From NCBI GenBank assembly GCA_014378085.1, contig JACMOJ010000204.1, forward strand, positions 1 through 17,532: a stretch of DNA of 17,532 nucleotides. The letters run 5' to 3'. The notes under the pieces were generated by a model. That model was not told the origin of the DNA. It searched no databases and saw only the letters and a program-made list of their open reading frames with translations. Positions 8,502-16,624 of the stretch are shown one piece after another. Source of the DNA: Burkholderiales bacterium. Its GTDB lineage: Bacteria > Pseudomonadota > Gammaproteobacteria > Burkholderiales > Usitatibacteraceae. The translations under genes and the position numbers were made by a program. Within the stretch, counting starts at the first letter, position 1. Every line of letters starts with the position of its first letter.

Positions 8502-8987
8502 ATGAGTAGTCTTGCCAAAGTCCCCCTCACCGTCGCTGGTGCTGAAGCGTTACGCGTCGAACTTCATCGCCTCAAGACCGTCGAGCGGCCAAGTGTCGTG
8601 ATCGCAATCTCGGAAGCGCGGGCGCAGGGCGATTTGTCGGAGAACGCGGAGTACGATGCGGCAAAAGAGCGGCAAGGGTTTGTAGAAGGCCGCATTCTTG
8701 AGCTTGAGTCCAAATTATCTAGCGCACAGGTCATAGACCCGAAAACGCTGGAGGACGATGGACGCGTGGTGTTTGGTGTGACGGTGGATTTGGAAGCCGT
8801 GGAGACCGGTGAAAAGGTGAGCTATCAGATCGTTGGCGAAGATGAGGCGGACATTAAGCAGCGCAAGGTGTCTTTTTCCTCGCCAATCGCCAGGGCGATG
8901 ATCGGCAAATCCGCCGGTGACACGGTAGAAGTCCGTGCCCCTGGCGGCGCGGTGGAATATGAGATTGTGGAAGTCCACTACGCATAA
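8502..8987 (+). CDS. greA: Transcription elongation factor GreA
   Basis: A 161-residue GreA (E. coli 158) that enters the RNA polymerase secondary channel and stimulates cleavage of backtracked RNA. The N-terminal coiled coil carries the tip motif GDLSENAEYDAAKE (43-56) with Asp44 and Glu47, the acidic residues that position the catalytic metal. The C-terminal FKBP-like domain includes the ISEAR-to-tip helix exit, FGVTVDLE, KVSYQIVGEDEADI and SFSSPIARAMIGKSAGD. AGGA at 8491-8494 lies 7 nt before the ATG. The gene follows carB by 100 nt, as in other Burkholderiales. An exact 14-nt palindrome, TGGCAGCGCTGCCA, lies in that gap at 8421-8434, but has no T tract. Confidence 0.96.
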   Translation: MSSLAKVPLTVAGAEALRVELHRLKTVERPSVVIAISEARAQGDLSENAEYDAAKERQGFVEGRILELESKLSSAQVIDPKTLEDDGRVVFGVTVDLEAVETGEKVSYQIVGEDEADIKQRKVSFSSPIARAMIGKSAGDTVEVRAPGGAVEYEIVEVHYA

Positions 8988-9070
8988 AAGTCGTTTACAG
9001 GCGGGCGTTTCCAGCTGTTTTTGGTTGAAATAAGCCGTCAATAAAGGGGTTGGGCGTTTCAGAAGGCGCG

Positions 9071-9604
9071 ATGAAGATTTTGATGACGGGTTCCTCTGGC
9101 CCGAAAGTTGGATCAACCGTGGCTGCGCACCTTTCGCAGCAGCACGCGGTGTTGGGGTTGGACATTGCCCCAGCCAAGTTCACCCGGTATGTCGCGGACA
9201 TCACGCTGCTGGGCGAGAATGATTGGCAGCCGTGGCTTGAGGGCGTTGACGCGGTGGTGCATTTTGCGCCGTTGCACGCGCCCCATCGTGACAGTCACTC
9301 AAGAAGCGAATTCACCCGAACCAACGTCGACGCAACCCGCCGGCCCGTTTCGGCGGCGAAGCAATGCGGCGCGCGACGGTTTTTGCTGGCAAGTAGCACC
9401 TCGGTCTATGGCCAGTCATTGCGGAACGCGGGGGGGGTACTGCCGCCATCAATTGACCGCGCATACGTGACTAAAAAAGCTACCAGCGTGCTGGGCTTTC
9501 AGCCGCGGTTTGGTTGGCAGGCGACGCTCGGAGCATGCGGCAATTGGGCGCTACGTTGTTGCATTGATGGTTGGCAGGCGACGCTCGGAGCATGCGGCAA
9601 TTAG
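9071..9604 (+). pseudogene. Remnant of an NAD-dependent epimerase/dehydratase (extended SDR) gene
   Basis: An open frame of 177 codons from the ATG at 9071, preceded by AGAAGG at 9061-9066. The N-terminal 115 residues look like an extended SDR: MKILMTGSSG nucleotide loop, DAVVHFAPLHAPH (60-72), NVDATRR (85-91) and SSTSVYG (108-114). Immediately afterwards the protein jumps to RAYVTKKATSVLGFQPRFGW (130-149), which resembles the extreme C-terminus of these enzymes. Family members are usually about 280-330 residues, so roughly 120-150 central residues, including the catalytic Tyr-x-x-x-Lys region, appear deleted in frame. The glycine loop also has one extra residue (GSSGPKVG instead of GSSGxVG), and two prolines sit where Ala and Leu are usual. 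The end is extended by a 57-bp tandem duplication. I judge it non-functional; a reduced protein of unknown role cannot be excluded. Confidence 0.72.
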
Positions 9605-9624
9605 GCGCTACGTTGTTGCATTGA
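9511..9624. repeat. 57-bp tandem duplication, two copies
   Basis: Positions 9511-9567 and 9568-9624 are identical except for one base (G at 9546, A at 9603). Each unit begins TGGTTGGCAGGCGACGCTCG and ends GTTGTTGCATTGA. The length is 19 codons, so the SDR frame is kept: copy one reads TGG (Trp) where copy two has the TAG stop at 9602-9604. The unit also contains the last codons of the convergent fucosidase gene, whose stop (minus strand) is at 9608-9610 in copy two; copy one therefore holds a spare fucosidase tail. Confidence 0.95.
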
Positions 9625-11053
9625 ATTTATAAACGCTCGCGTATTTTCCGAATTTCGCGAGTGGTATCCCCTGTTGCCCAGCCAATCCGGTTATCTTGCC
9701 TACGTCAATCGGGTCGGGTCGTGTATCCAACACAATCGCATAGACGACATTGCCGCGCGCGGTGAAGCGTACTTTGCGGCCATCCGTTGTCTCAATTTCA
9801 CTGATACGCCACGGCCTAGTGCCATAGATCGCTTCACCATTGGCTTGCAGCCACGCACCAACGTCGCTGAGGCGCGCAACTTGCATCGGGCAAAGCGTAC
9901 CATCACCACGCGGGCCTACATTCAGAAGTAGATTTCCGCCCTTGGCAACACACTCAATAAGTAGATGAATAATCCCCTCTGCGCTGATTAGATGGGTTTC
10001 CGTTTCGCGCGCATTGAAGCCAAAGCTTAGGCCGATGCCGCGCGTTGCCTCCCACTTTTTTTCCATCGGTTTTAGGGTGGTCGCGTACTCGGGCGTGATG
10101 ACGTCGTAGTGCAACGGCGGTGGCGGCCGATGGTCGCGCAGATACACCGCAAATTGTTTGAACAGCGCGACTTGCTCGTCTGCTGACCGGCTAAGGAAAT
10201 CGCGCGCAGACAACCAGCGATCATTTACCAGCGCGCTAGGATTGGTGTTGTAGAGATGAGAAATGACGGCCAGCATAGATTCTGTGGTGGGATAACCGAT
10301 GTCGTTCCATAGATAGTCAGGACGATATTGGTTGATGAGTTCAAGATAATGGTTGCGACAATAGGCGTCGTAGATATCGTCGTGCGGCATCGAAAGAAAC
10401 ATGGCGCGGCCATTGTCGAGTCGGGCTGAATTAAATGTCCAGTCGAGCCCACCAGAGTAATACGTACCAAAGCGCATACCAGCAGAACGCACGGCGCGCG
10501 CCATGCGTCCAACGATGTCGGTTTTTGATTGCCAGTCGGCGCGTTTGGGATTGCGATGTTTGCTTGGCCACAGCAAATAACCATCGTGGTGTTTGGTCAC
10601 CATCGTGACATAACGCGCGCCGCTGGACCGAAAGACATCAGCCCAGTTTTTGGCCGAAAACGAAGCAGCCGCTTTTTCAAACGGTGCGCGAAAGTTAGCG
10701 TAGGGCGCATCGCCGTATTGTTGGCGGTGAAAGACAGCCGTTTCTGAATCGGCAAATTTTTGCGTGTTCTCGTACCATTCGGCATAGGGGCTTTGCCGCA
10801 TGGCGTCGGGCGCAGACGGGTTGGGGTTTGCGCCGAGCGGGGCGAATGCTGGAACCGAGTACAGTCCCCAATGAATAAAAATGCCAAACTTCGCATCGTC
10901 AAACCATTGCGGCAAGATGTGTGCATTGAGGCTTGCCAGTGTTGGACTAAACGCTGTTGTGCTGGTTACCCCACTAGCATTGGCTAAGCGCGCCATTTGA
11001 CTTTGGCCGCCCATCGCGGCAATCAGCATTAGCATTTGTCGGCGAGTCATCAT
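9608..11053 (-). CDS. Exported GH29 alpha-L-fucosidase
   Basis: A 481-residue retaining alpha-L-fucosidase of family GH29, releasing terminal fucose from glycans. GH29 signatures appear in order: WFDDAKFGIFIHWGLYSVPA (50-69), KHHDGYLLWPS (154-164), YYSGGLDW (198-205), the nucleophile motif PDYLWND with Asp251, and KGGNLLLNVGPRGDG (371-385). The N-terminus MMTRRQMLMLIAAMGG has twin arginines followed by a short hydrophobic stretch and an ANA site near residues 24-26, suggesting Tat-dependent export to the periplasm; the match to the Tat consensus is partial. Two adjacent ATG codons (11053 and 11050) could start it, with GAGAT just upstream. It is 71 nt downstream of the GH3 gene and probably the last gene of that transcript. 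Its 3' end lies in the 57-bp duplication. The acid/base residue is not assigned. Confidence 0.93.
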   Translation of the reverse strand: MMTRRQMLMLIAAMGGQSQMARLANASGVTSTTAFSPTLASLNAHILPQWFDDAKFGIFIHWGLYSVPAFAPLGANPNPSAPDAMRQSPYAEWYENTQKFADSETAVFHRQQYGDAPYANFRAPFEKAAASFSAKNWADVFRSSGARYVTMVTKHHDGYLLWPSKHRNPKRADWQSKTDIVGRMARAVRSAGMRFGTYYSGGLDWTFNSARLDNGRAMFLSMPHDDIYDAYCRNHYLELINQYRPDYLWNDIGYPTTESMLAVISHLYNTNPSALVNDRWLSARDFLSRSADEQVALFKQFAVYLRDHRPPPPLHYDVITPEYATTLKPMEKKWEATRGIGLSFGFNARETETHLISAEGIIHLLIECVAKGGNLLLNVGPRGDGTLCPMQVARLSDVGAWLQANGEAIYGTRPWRISEIETTDGRKVRFTARGNVVYAIVLDTRPDPIDVGKITGLAGQQGIPLAKFGKYASVYKFNATT

Positions 11054-11124
11054 GATCGTATCTCAAAGTGTGGGGGCGAGGCACTTGTCGGGCGTGCACT
11101 TATGCATCAGATTAAACAAGGTTG

Positions 11125-12810
11125 TTAGTAACGCGCGTCTTCCAGACCGCAAAACGCATCGACTGGGCTCACCCCGTCAAAGCTTTGTTCACCAACTAGC
11201 TTGCACACAAGCGCCTGCTGTACCTCGGGCAGCGCGGTATAGGCGTTAATGTAGGCGGGCATACGCGGCGCATCGTAGAGGTAATACATCTGGCCAAACG
11301 ACACCATCACGGTGGGAAGGTCGCACCAAAATCGCATGAGTGCTTGAAATAATCCGCCGTGTAACTCACGCCAGTTGATGTAAATGTGTGAAAGTGAAAA
11401 CATCGACTCCTGCGCCATCATATAAAGCACCAAATCGGTATCGGCAGGCGAGGGGGGCGGCTGCGCGGCGTCATACAGGCGCACTTCAAAGCCACGCGCC
11501 TTCAAACCATCGATGACAATATTTAGCGTGCGCGGCTCGCCGCCTGGCATGAGCGGCTTAATGCCTTCCGTCACGACGACGATGCGTTTGTGTTTGTCGA
11601 CGCGCAGCGGTAGGATCGATTTCACGTCTTTGACGATTGTGATGGCTTTTTTGGCGGCGGTTTCGGTCACCGCCAAATTGCCGGAGGATCGCAGTGTGGC
11701 GCGGACACTTTCTAGCGGCGGCAATAATTCATCAACCGTTTTTTTGTGCAGACCCAGCGCGGCTTTGAGCCCCAGCACACGCGTAACGGCTTCCTCTAGC
11801 CGTGCTTCTGAGAGGCGGCCTTCACGCAGCCCCTTCATGAGCAGCGCCAAATCGCGTTGGTCGGGAAAGCCAAACAGGAACATATCGCAGCCGTTTTCGA
11901 TAACTTCCGGTGTCATCGTCTCGCGGTCTGCCCAGCTCGTGAAACCCGCCATTGGGGTTGCGTCTGAAACAACAATACCGTTAAAGCCTAGCGCACCACG
12001 CAGCAAATCGCGATTCAATAATGTTGAGACGGACGCCGGTCTGAACGCTTCAACACCAGCGTTCGGAAACTTTTGTCTCACCCAAGATGGCAACGCGATG
12101 TGCGCCGACATTACCGCCATCACGCCAGCCTGAAACATGCTGCGATACACCTTGCCGTAGCTTGCCGCCCACTCCTCGTACGAAAGAGGATTGATAGTGG
12201 TCACCAAATGTTGATCGCGGTCGTCATACCCTTCACCGGGCCAATGTTTGGCGGTGGCGGCGACGCCATTTTTTTGCAGTGTGCGGATATGTGTTGTTGC
12301 TTCACCAATAATGGTTTCAATATTCGAGCCATAGGAGCGCGTCCCCACAATTGCCGAGCGAAATTTTGCGTTGATATCGACCACCGGGGTATATGACCAG
12401 TTGTAGCCCATCGCGCGACCTTCGCGCGCGAGTACATCTGCTAATGCCGCGCTAATGGTGCTGTCGTTGCACGCGGCAACGCCGATTTGGTTAAGGACCG
12501 GGGAGAAGTAGGGCTGTCCGTAGGCACCACCTTCTAAGTCGCCCGCAATGAGCAGCGGAATCTCGCTGGACTCGACCGCGATACGCGTTGCCTTCCATGC
12601 TGCTTCAAGGTCTGGCCCCATGTAGCGCAAGAGGGCACCGGGTTTGCGGCTGACAATATCTTTAATCGCCGCTGGATCATCGCGCAGCGACATGGCGCAA
12701 AAAATCTGCGCGATCTTGTCTTGCGTGTTCAAACCATCGCGGGTTTTTTGTACCCACTTGACGTCTTCGTCGGAGAGGTGGAATGGTGCAGCTTTGAGTT
12801 GGTCGAGCAT
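11125..12810 (-). CDS. GH3 glycosidase, NagZ-type (probable beta-N-acetylhexosaminidase)
   Basis: A 561-residue family GH3 enzyme with an N-terminal barrel (about 25-360) and a C-terminal GH3_C-like domain (about 390-560). The barrel shows the substrate-contact segment AGDLEGGAYG (89-98, Asp91), KHWPGEGYDDRDQH (188-201), and the nucleophile motif GIVVSDATPM with Asp283. The KH(F/W)PG-x-G-x4-D-x-H pattern, with His201, is the mark of the NagZ branch, where an Asp-His pair acts as acid/base, so beta-N-acetylglucosaminide cleavage is more likely than beta-glucosidase activity. Two-domain members resemble Bacillus YbbD more than the short E. coli NagZ. No signal peptide is visible, implying a cytoplasmic enzyme acting after import. 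The ATG lies 2 nt after the symporter stop with no clear ribosome binding site, so translation is probably coupled. Confidence 0.9.
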   Translation of the reverse strand: MLDQLKAAPFHLSDEDVKWVQKTRDGLNTQDKIAQIFCAMSLRDDPAAIKDIVSRKPGALLRYMGPDLEAAWKATRIAVESSEIPLLIAGDLEGGAYGQPYFSPVLNQIGVAACNDSTISAALADVLAREGRAMGYNWSYTPVVDINAKFRSAIVGTRSYGSNIETIIGEATTHIRTLQKNGVAATAKHWPGEGYDDRDQHLVTTINPLSYEEWAASYGKVYRSMFQAGVMAVMSAHIALPSWVRQKFPNAGVEAFRPASVSTLLNRDLLRGALGFNGIVVSDATPMAGFTSWADRETMTPEVIENGCDMFLFGFPDQRDLALLMKGLREGRLSEARLEEAVTRVLGLKAALGLHKKTVDELLPPLESVRATLRSSGNLAVTETAAKKAITIVKDVKSILPLRVDKHKRIVVVTEGIKPLMPGGEPRTLNIVIDGLKARGFEVRLYDAAQPPPSPADTDLVLYMMAQESMFSLSHIYINWRELHGGLFQALMRFWCDLPTVMVSFGQMYYLYDAPRMPAYINAYTALPEVQQALVCKLVGEQSFDGVSPVDAFCGLEDARY

Positions 12811-12812
12811 GG

Positions 12813-14168
12813 CTAGTGAGTTTCGTGAATTGCGCCGCCGGAAGCGCGCGCGGCTTTGAGTCGTGGCTGCAGTTGGTCGAGCGCCCGCTGATCCAGCGGG
12901 TAGAACTTGAGAATGATGACCAGAATCACTTTGCCCATCGCGGGGATTAAGCTCATGATGATGATAAGACCGTGTATGGTTTCCGGTGTTTGCGTGGTGT
13001 TGGCCTGATAACCAATTGACGCGAGTAGTAGGCCAGCAATTGCGCCGCCCATCCCAAGGCCGAACTTGTGCGAAAACGCAATTGAGCTGGTGGTGAGCCC
13101 AACCATCCGGCGTCCTGACCGAAGTTCCGCGTCATCGGCAGTGTCAGCTACCATCGACCAAAGAATCGGCACGCTGATGCCATTAAATATTTGAATACAG
13201 AATGCTAGGGCGTAGACGACAGCTACCTTTGTCGGGTCTATAAAGTAAAAGCCGACGTACAGCATGGTGGCCGTTGAAGCGGCAGCCATCATCACTTTAC
13301 GTTTGCAAAAGTGTTTGGTGAGCGCAACTGAAATCAAGATGCCGATCAATAGGCCCAGCGCTGCGACGAACAGATAGCCGGAGGCCTTATCGACATTCCC
13401 AACCACATACTTGAAATAGTAGATGACACTGCCACTGGTGATTGAAAGGGCGGTGTAAATACAAATACCCATCAGCGCCATCATCCACCACGCGCGGCCT
13501 TCAATAAGAGTCTTGAAGTCTTGCCGCACCTGTTTTTCTTGGTGCACAGGGGCGATGCGCTCGCGTGTGAACGCAAAACAAACCCAAAATAACACGACGC
13601 CGAGAATGGACATCAGAATCACGGTGTATTGATAACCGATCTGTTTATTGCCTCCGCCGAGGACGCCCACAAGCTTCAGTGTCAACGCGCCCACCACCAT
13701 CGAAGCCAGCACCGCGCAGAACATTCGCACGGCCGCCAGCTTGGTGCGATCACGCGGATCATCGGTCATTAAAGCTGGCATGGCCGAATACGGGATATTG
13801 ACCAAGCTGTACGTACACATGAGCAAGGTGTAGGTGATGTATGCATAGACGAGCTTGAAGGCGTCAGAGCCGTTTGGCACGGTAAAGGTGGCGACGACAC
13901 AAACCGCTAACGCGGGGGAAGCAAATAGCAGGTACGGGCGACATTGTCCCCAACGCGATTTAGTACGGTCAATCAGTGTGCCCAAGTACAAATCCCAAAT
14001 TGCGTCAATCACGCGAGCCACAAACAGTAATGTGCCAACTGCCACCGCCTGCAAACCGTAGATGTCGGTGTAGTAATACATAAGGAATGTACTAACGGTG
14101 GCGAACACCAAATTGCTGGCGAAGTCGCCCACGCCATAGGCGAGCTTTTCGGAAAACTTCAGATGCAT
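12813..14168 (-). CDS. GPH-family sugar/cation symporter (MFS)
   Basis: A 451-residue inner-membrane transporter with about 12 hydrophobic segments, of the glycoside-pentoside-hexuronide (MelB/XylP/YicJ) group. The N-terminus LKFSEKLAYGVGDFASN is the family opening. The cytoplasmic loop between helices 2 and 3 reads RVIDAIWDLYLGTLIDRT followed by KSRWGQCRPYLL; the usual Asp-Pro of the D-x3-D-P-x2-G-x3-D-R-T pattern is Asp-Leu here. VNIPYSAMPALMTDDPRDRT (about 123-142) and a C-terminal GISVPILWSMVADTADDAE block also match the family. Substrate cannot be read from sequence; the neighbours (GH3, GH29, TonB receptor) suggest an oligosaccharide or released sugar. It heads a symporter-GH3-GH29 unit, with GH3 starting 2 nt after its stop, and carries a TGTAA/TTACA inverted repeat just upstream. 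Confidence 0.92.
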   Translation of the reverse strand: MHLKFSEKLAYGVGDFASNLVFATVSTFLMYYYTDIYGLQAVAVGTLLFVARVIDAIWDLYLGTLIDRTKSRWGQCRPYLLFASPALAVCVVATFTVPNGSDAFKLVYAYITYTLLMCTYSLVNIPYSAMPALMTDDPRDRTKLAAVRMFCAVLASMVVGALTLKLVGVLGGGNKQIGYQYTVILMSILGVVLFWVCFAFTRERIAPVHQEKQVRQDFKTLIEGRAWWMMALMGICIYTALSITSGSVIYYFKYVVGNVDKASGYLFVAALGLLIGILISVALTKHFCKRKVMMAAASTATMLYVGFYFIDPTKVAVVYALAFCIQIFNGISVPILWSMVADTADDAELRSGRRMVGLTTSSIAFSHKFGLGMGGAIAGLLLASIGYQANTTQTPETIHGLIIIMSLIPAMGKVILVIILKFYPLDQRALDQLQPRLKAARASGGAIHETH

Positions 14169-14181
14169 TGGGAAAGACCTT

Positions 14182-14194
14182 TGTAAGCGTTACA
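14182..14194. promoter_or_regulatory. Inverted repeat TGTAA-GCG-TTACA before the symporter gene
   Basis: TGTAAGCGTTACA forms exact 5-nt arms around GCG, 14-26 nt upstream of the symporter ATG. It resembles a LacI-family operator (such as TGTAAGCGCTTACA) lacking one base, and shares half-sites with the two HexR-like sites near 16.6-16.8 kb but with a 3-nt rather than 5-nt spacer. The position, in the leader, would suit a repressor. The binding protein is not in the window. Confidence 0.5.
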
Positions 14195-14217
14195 GTCTCG
14201 GTGCAATCAGTCGCAAA

Positions 14218-14253
14218 AACAATCAGGCCCGTGATGTTGTCATCACGGGCCTG
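14218..14253 (-). terminator. Intrinsic terminator after the TonB receptor gene
   Basis: CAGGCCCGTGATG (14224-14236) and its exact complement at 14241-14253 form a 13-bp perfect stem with a TTGT loop. Read on the minus strand the stem is followed by ATTGTTTTTG, a U-rich tail. It lies 47-76 nt past the receptor stop and 56 nt before the symporter start, so receptor and symporter genes are probably separate transcripts, with some read-through possible. Confidence 0.85.
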
Positions 14254-14299
14254 TTGTGCTTATTGGTTTATGGTCATACGAGGCGCTGCAATGGGGGGA

Positions 14300-16558
14300 C
14301 TAAAACTTCATGCCGACACGCAAGCCAAATATGCGCGGTGGTGCTAGGAAAGCATTTGGTGCCACTAGGCCACCGATGCCGGCGATTACGTTTTTGTTTT
14401 CCATATTCTTGCCATAGGCTTGAACGTACCAAACCTCTTTGTCAGCCGTATAAGTCAGCGATAGATCGGTTCGCGTATATGACGGCTGCGTGGTCAACGC
14501 GGTGTTCTGCGGCAACAAAAAGTATTTGTCCGAATAGAAGCTCGAAACGCGCGCGGTGATGTCGCCGCCGGCAACATACCAGCTGTATTGATACGCTAAA
14601 TTGGCCGTGGTTTTAGGCGACTTAATCAATGAATTCCCAGTGAAATTCACGGGTGGGGTAGCGTTCGCCGGATTAAAGTCGTCGTACTTGGCGTTTAAGA
14701 ATGCCAGCGCCAAATCGAAACGACCAATTGGCGAGAGCCACCGGGTTTCGATTTCAGCGCCGGTGATGCCTGCCTTTGCGGCATTCTGCGTAATTGTTTG
14801 CACTGCGATACTGCCGGGGAACACGCCACGGTACGATACTTGCAGATCCTTGTAGTCACTATTGAACACCGCGACATTGAATCGGAGTGTGCCGTCGAGT
14901 GCGCGCAGTTTTGCGCCGAGCTCGGTGGTCGTCACATTCTCGGGCTTGAAGGTATTGTCAAAGGTGGCGGTTTTCACGCCATCAAAAAACCCGCCAGCTT
15001 TGTAGCCGGTCGCCGCGGTGACGTAGAGCAACGTATCCTTGTCCAGATTGTAATCAGCACCAAATCGCCAATTCATTTTGGATGATTCCACGCGGGCGTT
15101 ATTGAGTAACGTTGTCGTTGGCGCGACCGGCGTGCCGTTGGCGAGGGTCACTGTTTGGGTGCTACGTCCAACCCGCGATGTTTCGTCACGCGTGGTGCGT
15201 AAGCCAGCCGTGAGTTTCAGCGCGTCAGTAACGGCAAAGCTGGCTTGGCCAAACAGCGCGTTCGCTTTTGACTTTACGTCGGGTTGAAAGAACGATTGAT
15301 TGACACGTAGGGTCGGTGGCAACGCGGGGCTAGAAATCAGCGCGCCGATCAAGGTGACATTATTCGTCTCTTCATACGAATACGCGCCAGCAACCCAAGT
15401 GAGCGGCCCTTTGCCTGCCGAGGCCAACCGTACTTCGTGCGTGGTTTGTTTGGGTGAGCTGTTGAATTGCGTTGTGGCGGTATTGCCCGCAGAGTAATTG
15501 GCTTCATTGCGAGTGGATTCGCGTTGTGAGCCTAGGTACGTGAGCGTGGCTGGTCCAAATGTCCAATTGATTTCGGCACTCAGGCCCTGATAGTCATTGT
15601 CCGTCCTCGCCTGCTGCGAAGGCAGTGAAACGCGCCCAGCCCCGCCACGTTGCGCCAATAATGGTAGCGGTGTGGTGGCGTAGCCGTAGCCGCCGACATT
15701 CATGCTGTCAGCCGACAACAGTACCGAGAAATCGTTGTTTGGTTTGTACAGCGCATGTAGTCGCGCCGCAATGGTGTCAGCGTCATCGGTATTTTTGTCT
15801 GCACCGACTGCCGCATTTTTAGAATTCATGTAACCGTCATGCTTTTCCGTCGCCACTGCGGCACGAATGGCAAACACATTATTGACCGGCACGTTAATCA
15901 TCGCCTCAGTGCGAGTACCGTTGTAATTCGCCACGCCTAACATGACGGCACCTTCCAGCTTGTTTTTTGGCTTGGCGGTGATCACGTTAATCGCACCGGC
16001 GGTCGCGTTGCGCCCCCATAACGTGCCCTGCGGGCCGCGCAACACTTCAATGCGTTCGATATCAAAAAACGCCAGGCCTGCCGCATCGGGCCGTCCGAGG
16101 TAAACACCATCCAGGTGAAAGCCCACCGCAGGGTTACCGATCTCGGTGTTGTTAGTGCTGGTGATGCCACGTATTGTGAATTCGGTTGCGGTGCCGTTCG
16201 TGTTGATCACCACATTCGGAATCAAGCCGTTTAGATCGCGAGCGTTGCGGATGCCTTGTTCGGCGACGTCTTCACCGCTTACGCTGGTGATCGCGAGTGG
16301 CGTTTTTTGTGCGTCCTCTGGGCGTTTTTGCGCGGTGACAAGGATGGATTCGATTTGCGGTTTCTTGTCCGCGCTTTTGTCCACGCTAGCCTGCGCAAAA
16401 GCTGGCGCGCTGCTAGCCATCAAGGCCGCCGCCACCGCCAGCGCGATGTGTTTGGTCCGACCGGGGCCGCGTGGCGGGCCTGCGTGAGCGCGCTGCGCGT
16501 GTTGTGCGCGTTGTGCGCTTTGAGTACTGCTGCTAGCGTGGGTGGTTAGCGATTGCAT
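14300..16558 (-). CDS. TonB-dependent outer membrane receptor
   Basis: A 752-residue receptor for active uptake across the outer membrane. A signal peptide with the core HIALAVAAALMASSAPAFA is cleaved after about Ala55. The TonB box region IESILVTAQKR (69-79) is followed by a plug domain with IPNVVINTNGTATEFTIRG, VGFHLDGVYLGR and the signature IERIEVLRGPQGTLWGRNAT (168-187); the rest is a beta barrel ending in an aromatic residue (VGMKF), as outer membrane barrels do. A 34-residue Ser/Ala/Gln/Arg-rich stretch precedes the signal core. Despite this, the ATG at 16558 is well supported: AGGAG lies 6 nt upstream (minus strand, 16569-16565) and no other ATG precedes the hydrophobic core. Gene context suggests a carbohydrate substrate rather than a siderophore; this is inference. 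A HexR-like site lies 67 nt upstream. Confidence 0.95.
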   Translation of the reverse strand: MQSLTTHASSSTQSAQRAQHAQRAHAGPPRGPGRTKHIALAVAAALMASSAPAFAQASVDKSADKKPQIESILVTAQKRPEDAQKTPLAITSVSGEDVAEQGIRNARDLNGLIPNVVINTNGTATEFTIRGITSTNNTEIGNPAVGFHLDGVYLGRPDAAGLAFFDIERIEVLRGPQGTLWGRNATAGAINVITAKPKNKLEGAVMLGVANYNGTRTEAMINVPVNNVFAIRAAVATEKHDGYMNSKNAAVGADKNTDDADTIAARLHALYKPNNDFSVLLSADSMNVGGYGYATTPLPLLAQRGGAGRVSLPSQQARTDNDYQGLSAEINWTFGPATLTYLGSQRESTRNEANYSAGNTATTQFNSSPKQTTHEVRLASAGKGPLTWVAGAYSYEETNNVTLIGALISSPALPPTLRVNQSFFQPDVKSKANALFGQASFAVTDALKLTAGLRTTRDETSRVGRSTQTVTLANGTPVAPTTTLLNNARVESSKMNWRFGADYNLDKDTLLYVTAATGYKAGGFFDGVKTATFDNTFKPENVTTTELGAKLRALDGTLRFNVAVFNSDYKDLQVSYRGVFPGSIAVQTITQNAAKAGITGAEIETRWLSPIGRFDLALAFLNAKYDDFNPANATPPVNFTGNSLIKSPKTTANLAYQYSWYVAGGDITARVSSFYSDKYFLLPQNTALTTQPSYTRTDLSLTYTADKEVWYVQAYGKNMENKNVIAGIGGLVAPNAFLAPPRIFGLRVGMKF

Positions 16559-16624
16559 GCGGCTCTCCTAAATATTTTTTGGGCGGTAGGAATAATTTAA
16601 ACGTATGATTTTCTTGTTCCTAAA

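Noticed and set aside
9461..9475. Tyr-x-x-x-Lys pattern (YVTKK) in the SDR remnant as the catalytic dyad
   Set aside because: The surrounding residues fit the C-terminal end of SDR epimerases better than the catalytic helix, and the position is far too close to the C-terminus.
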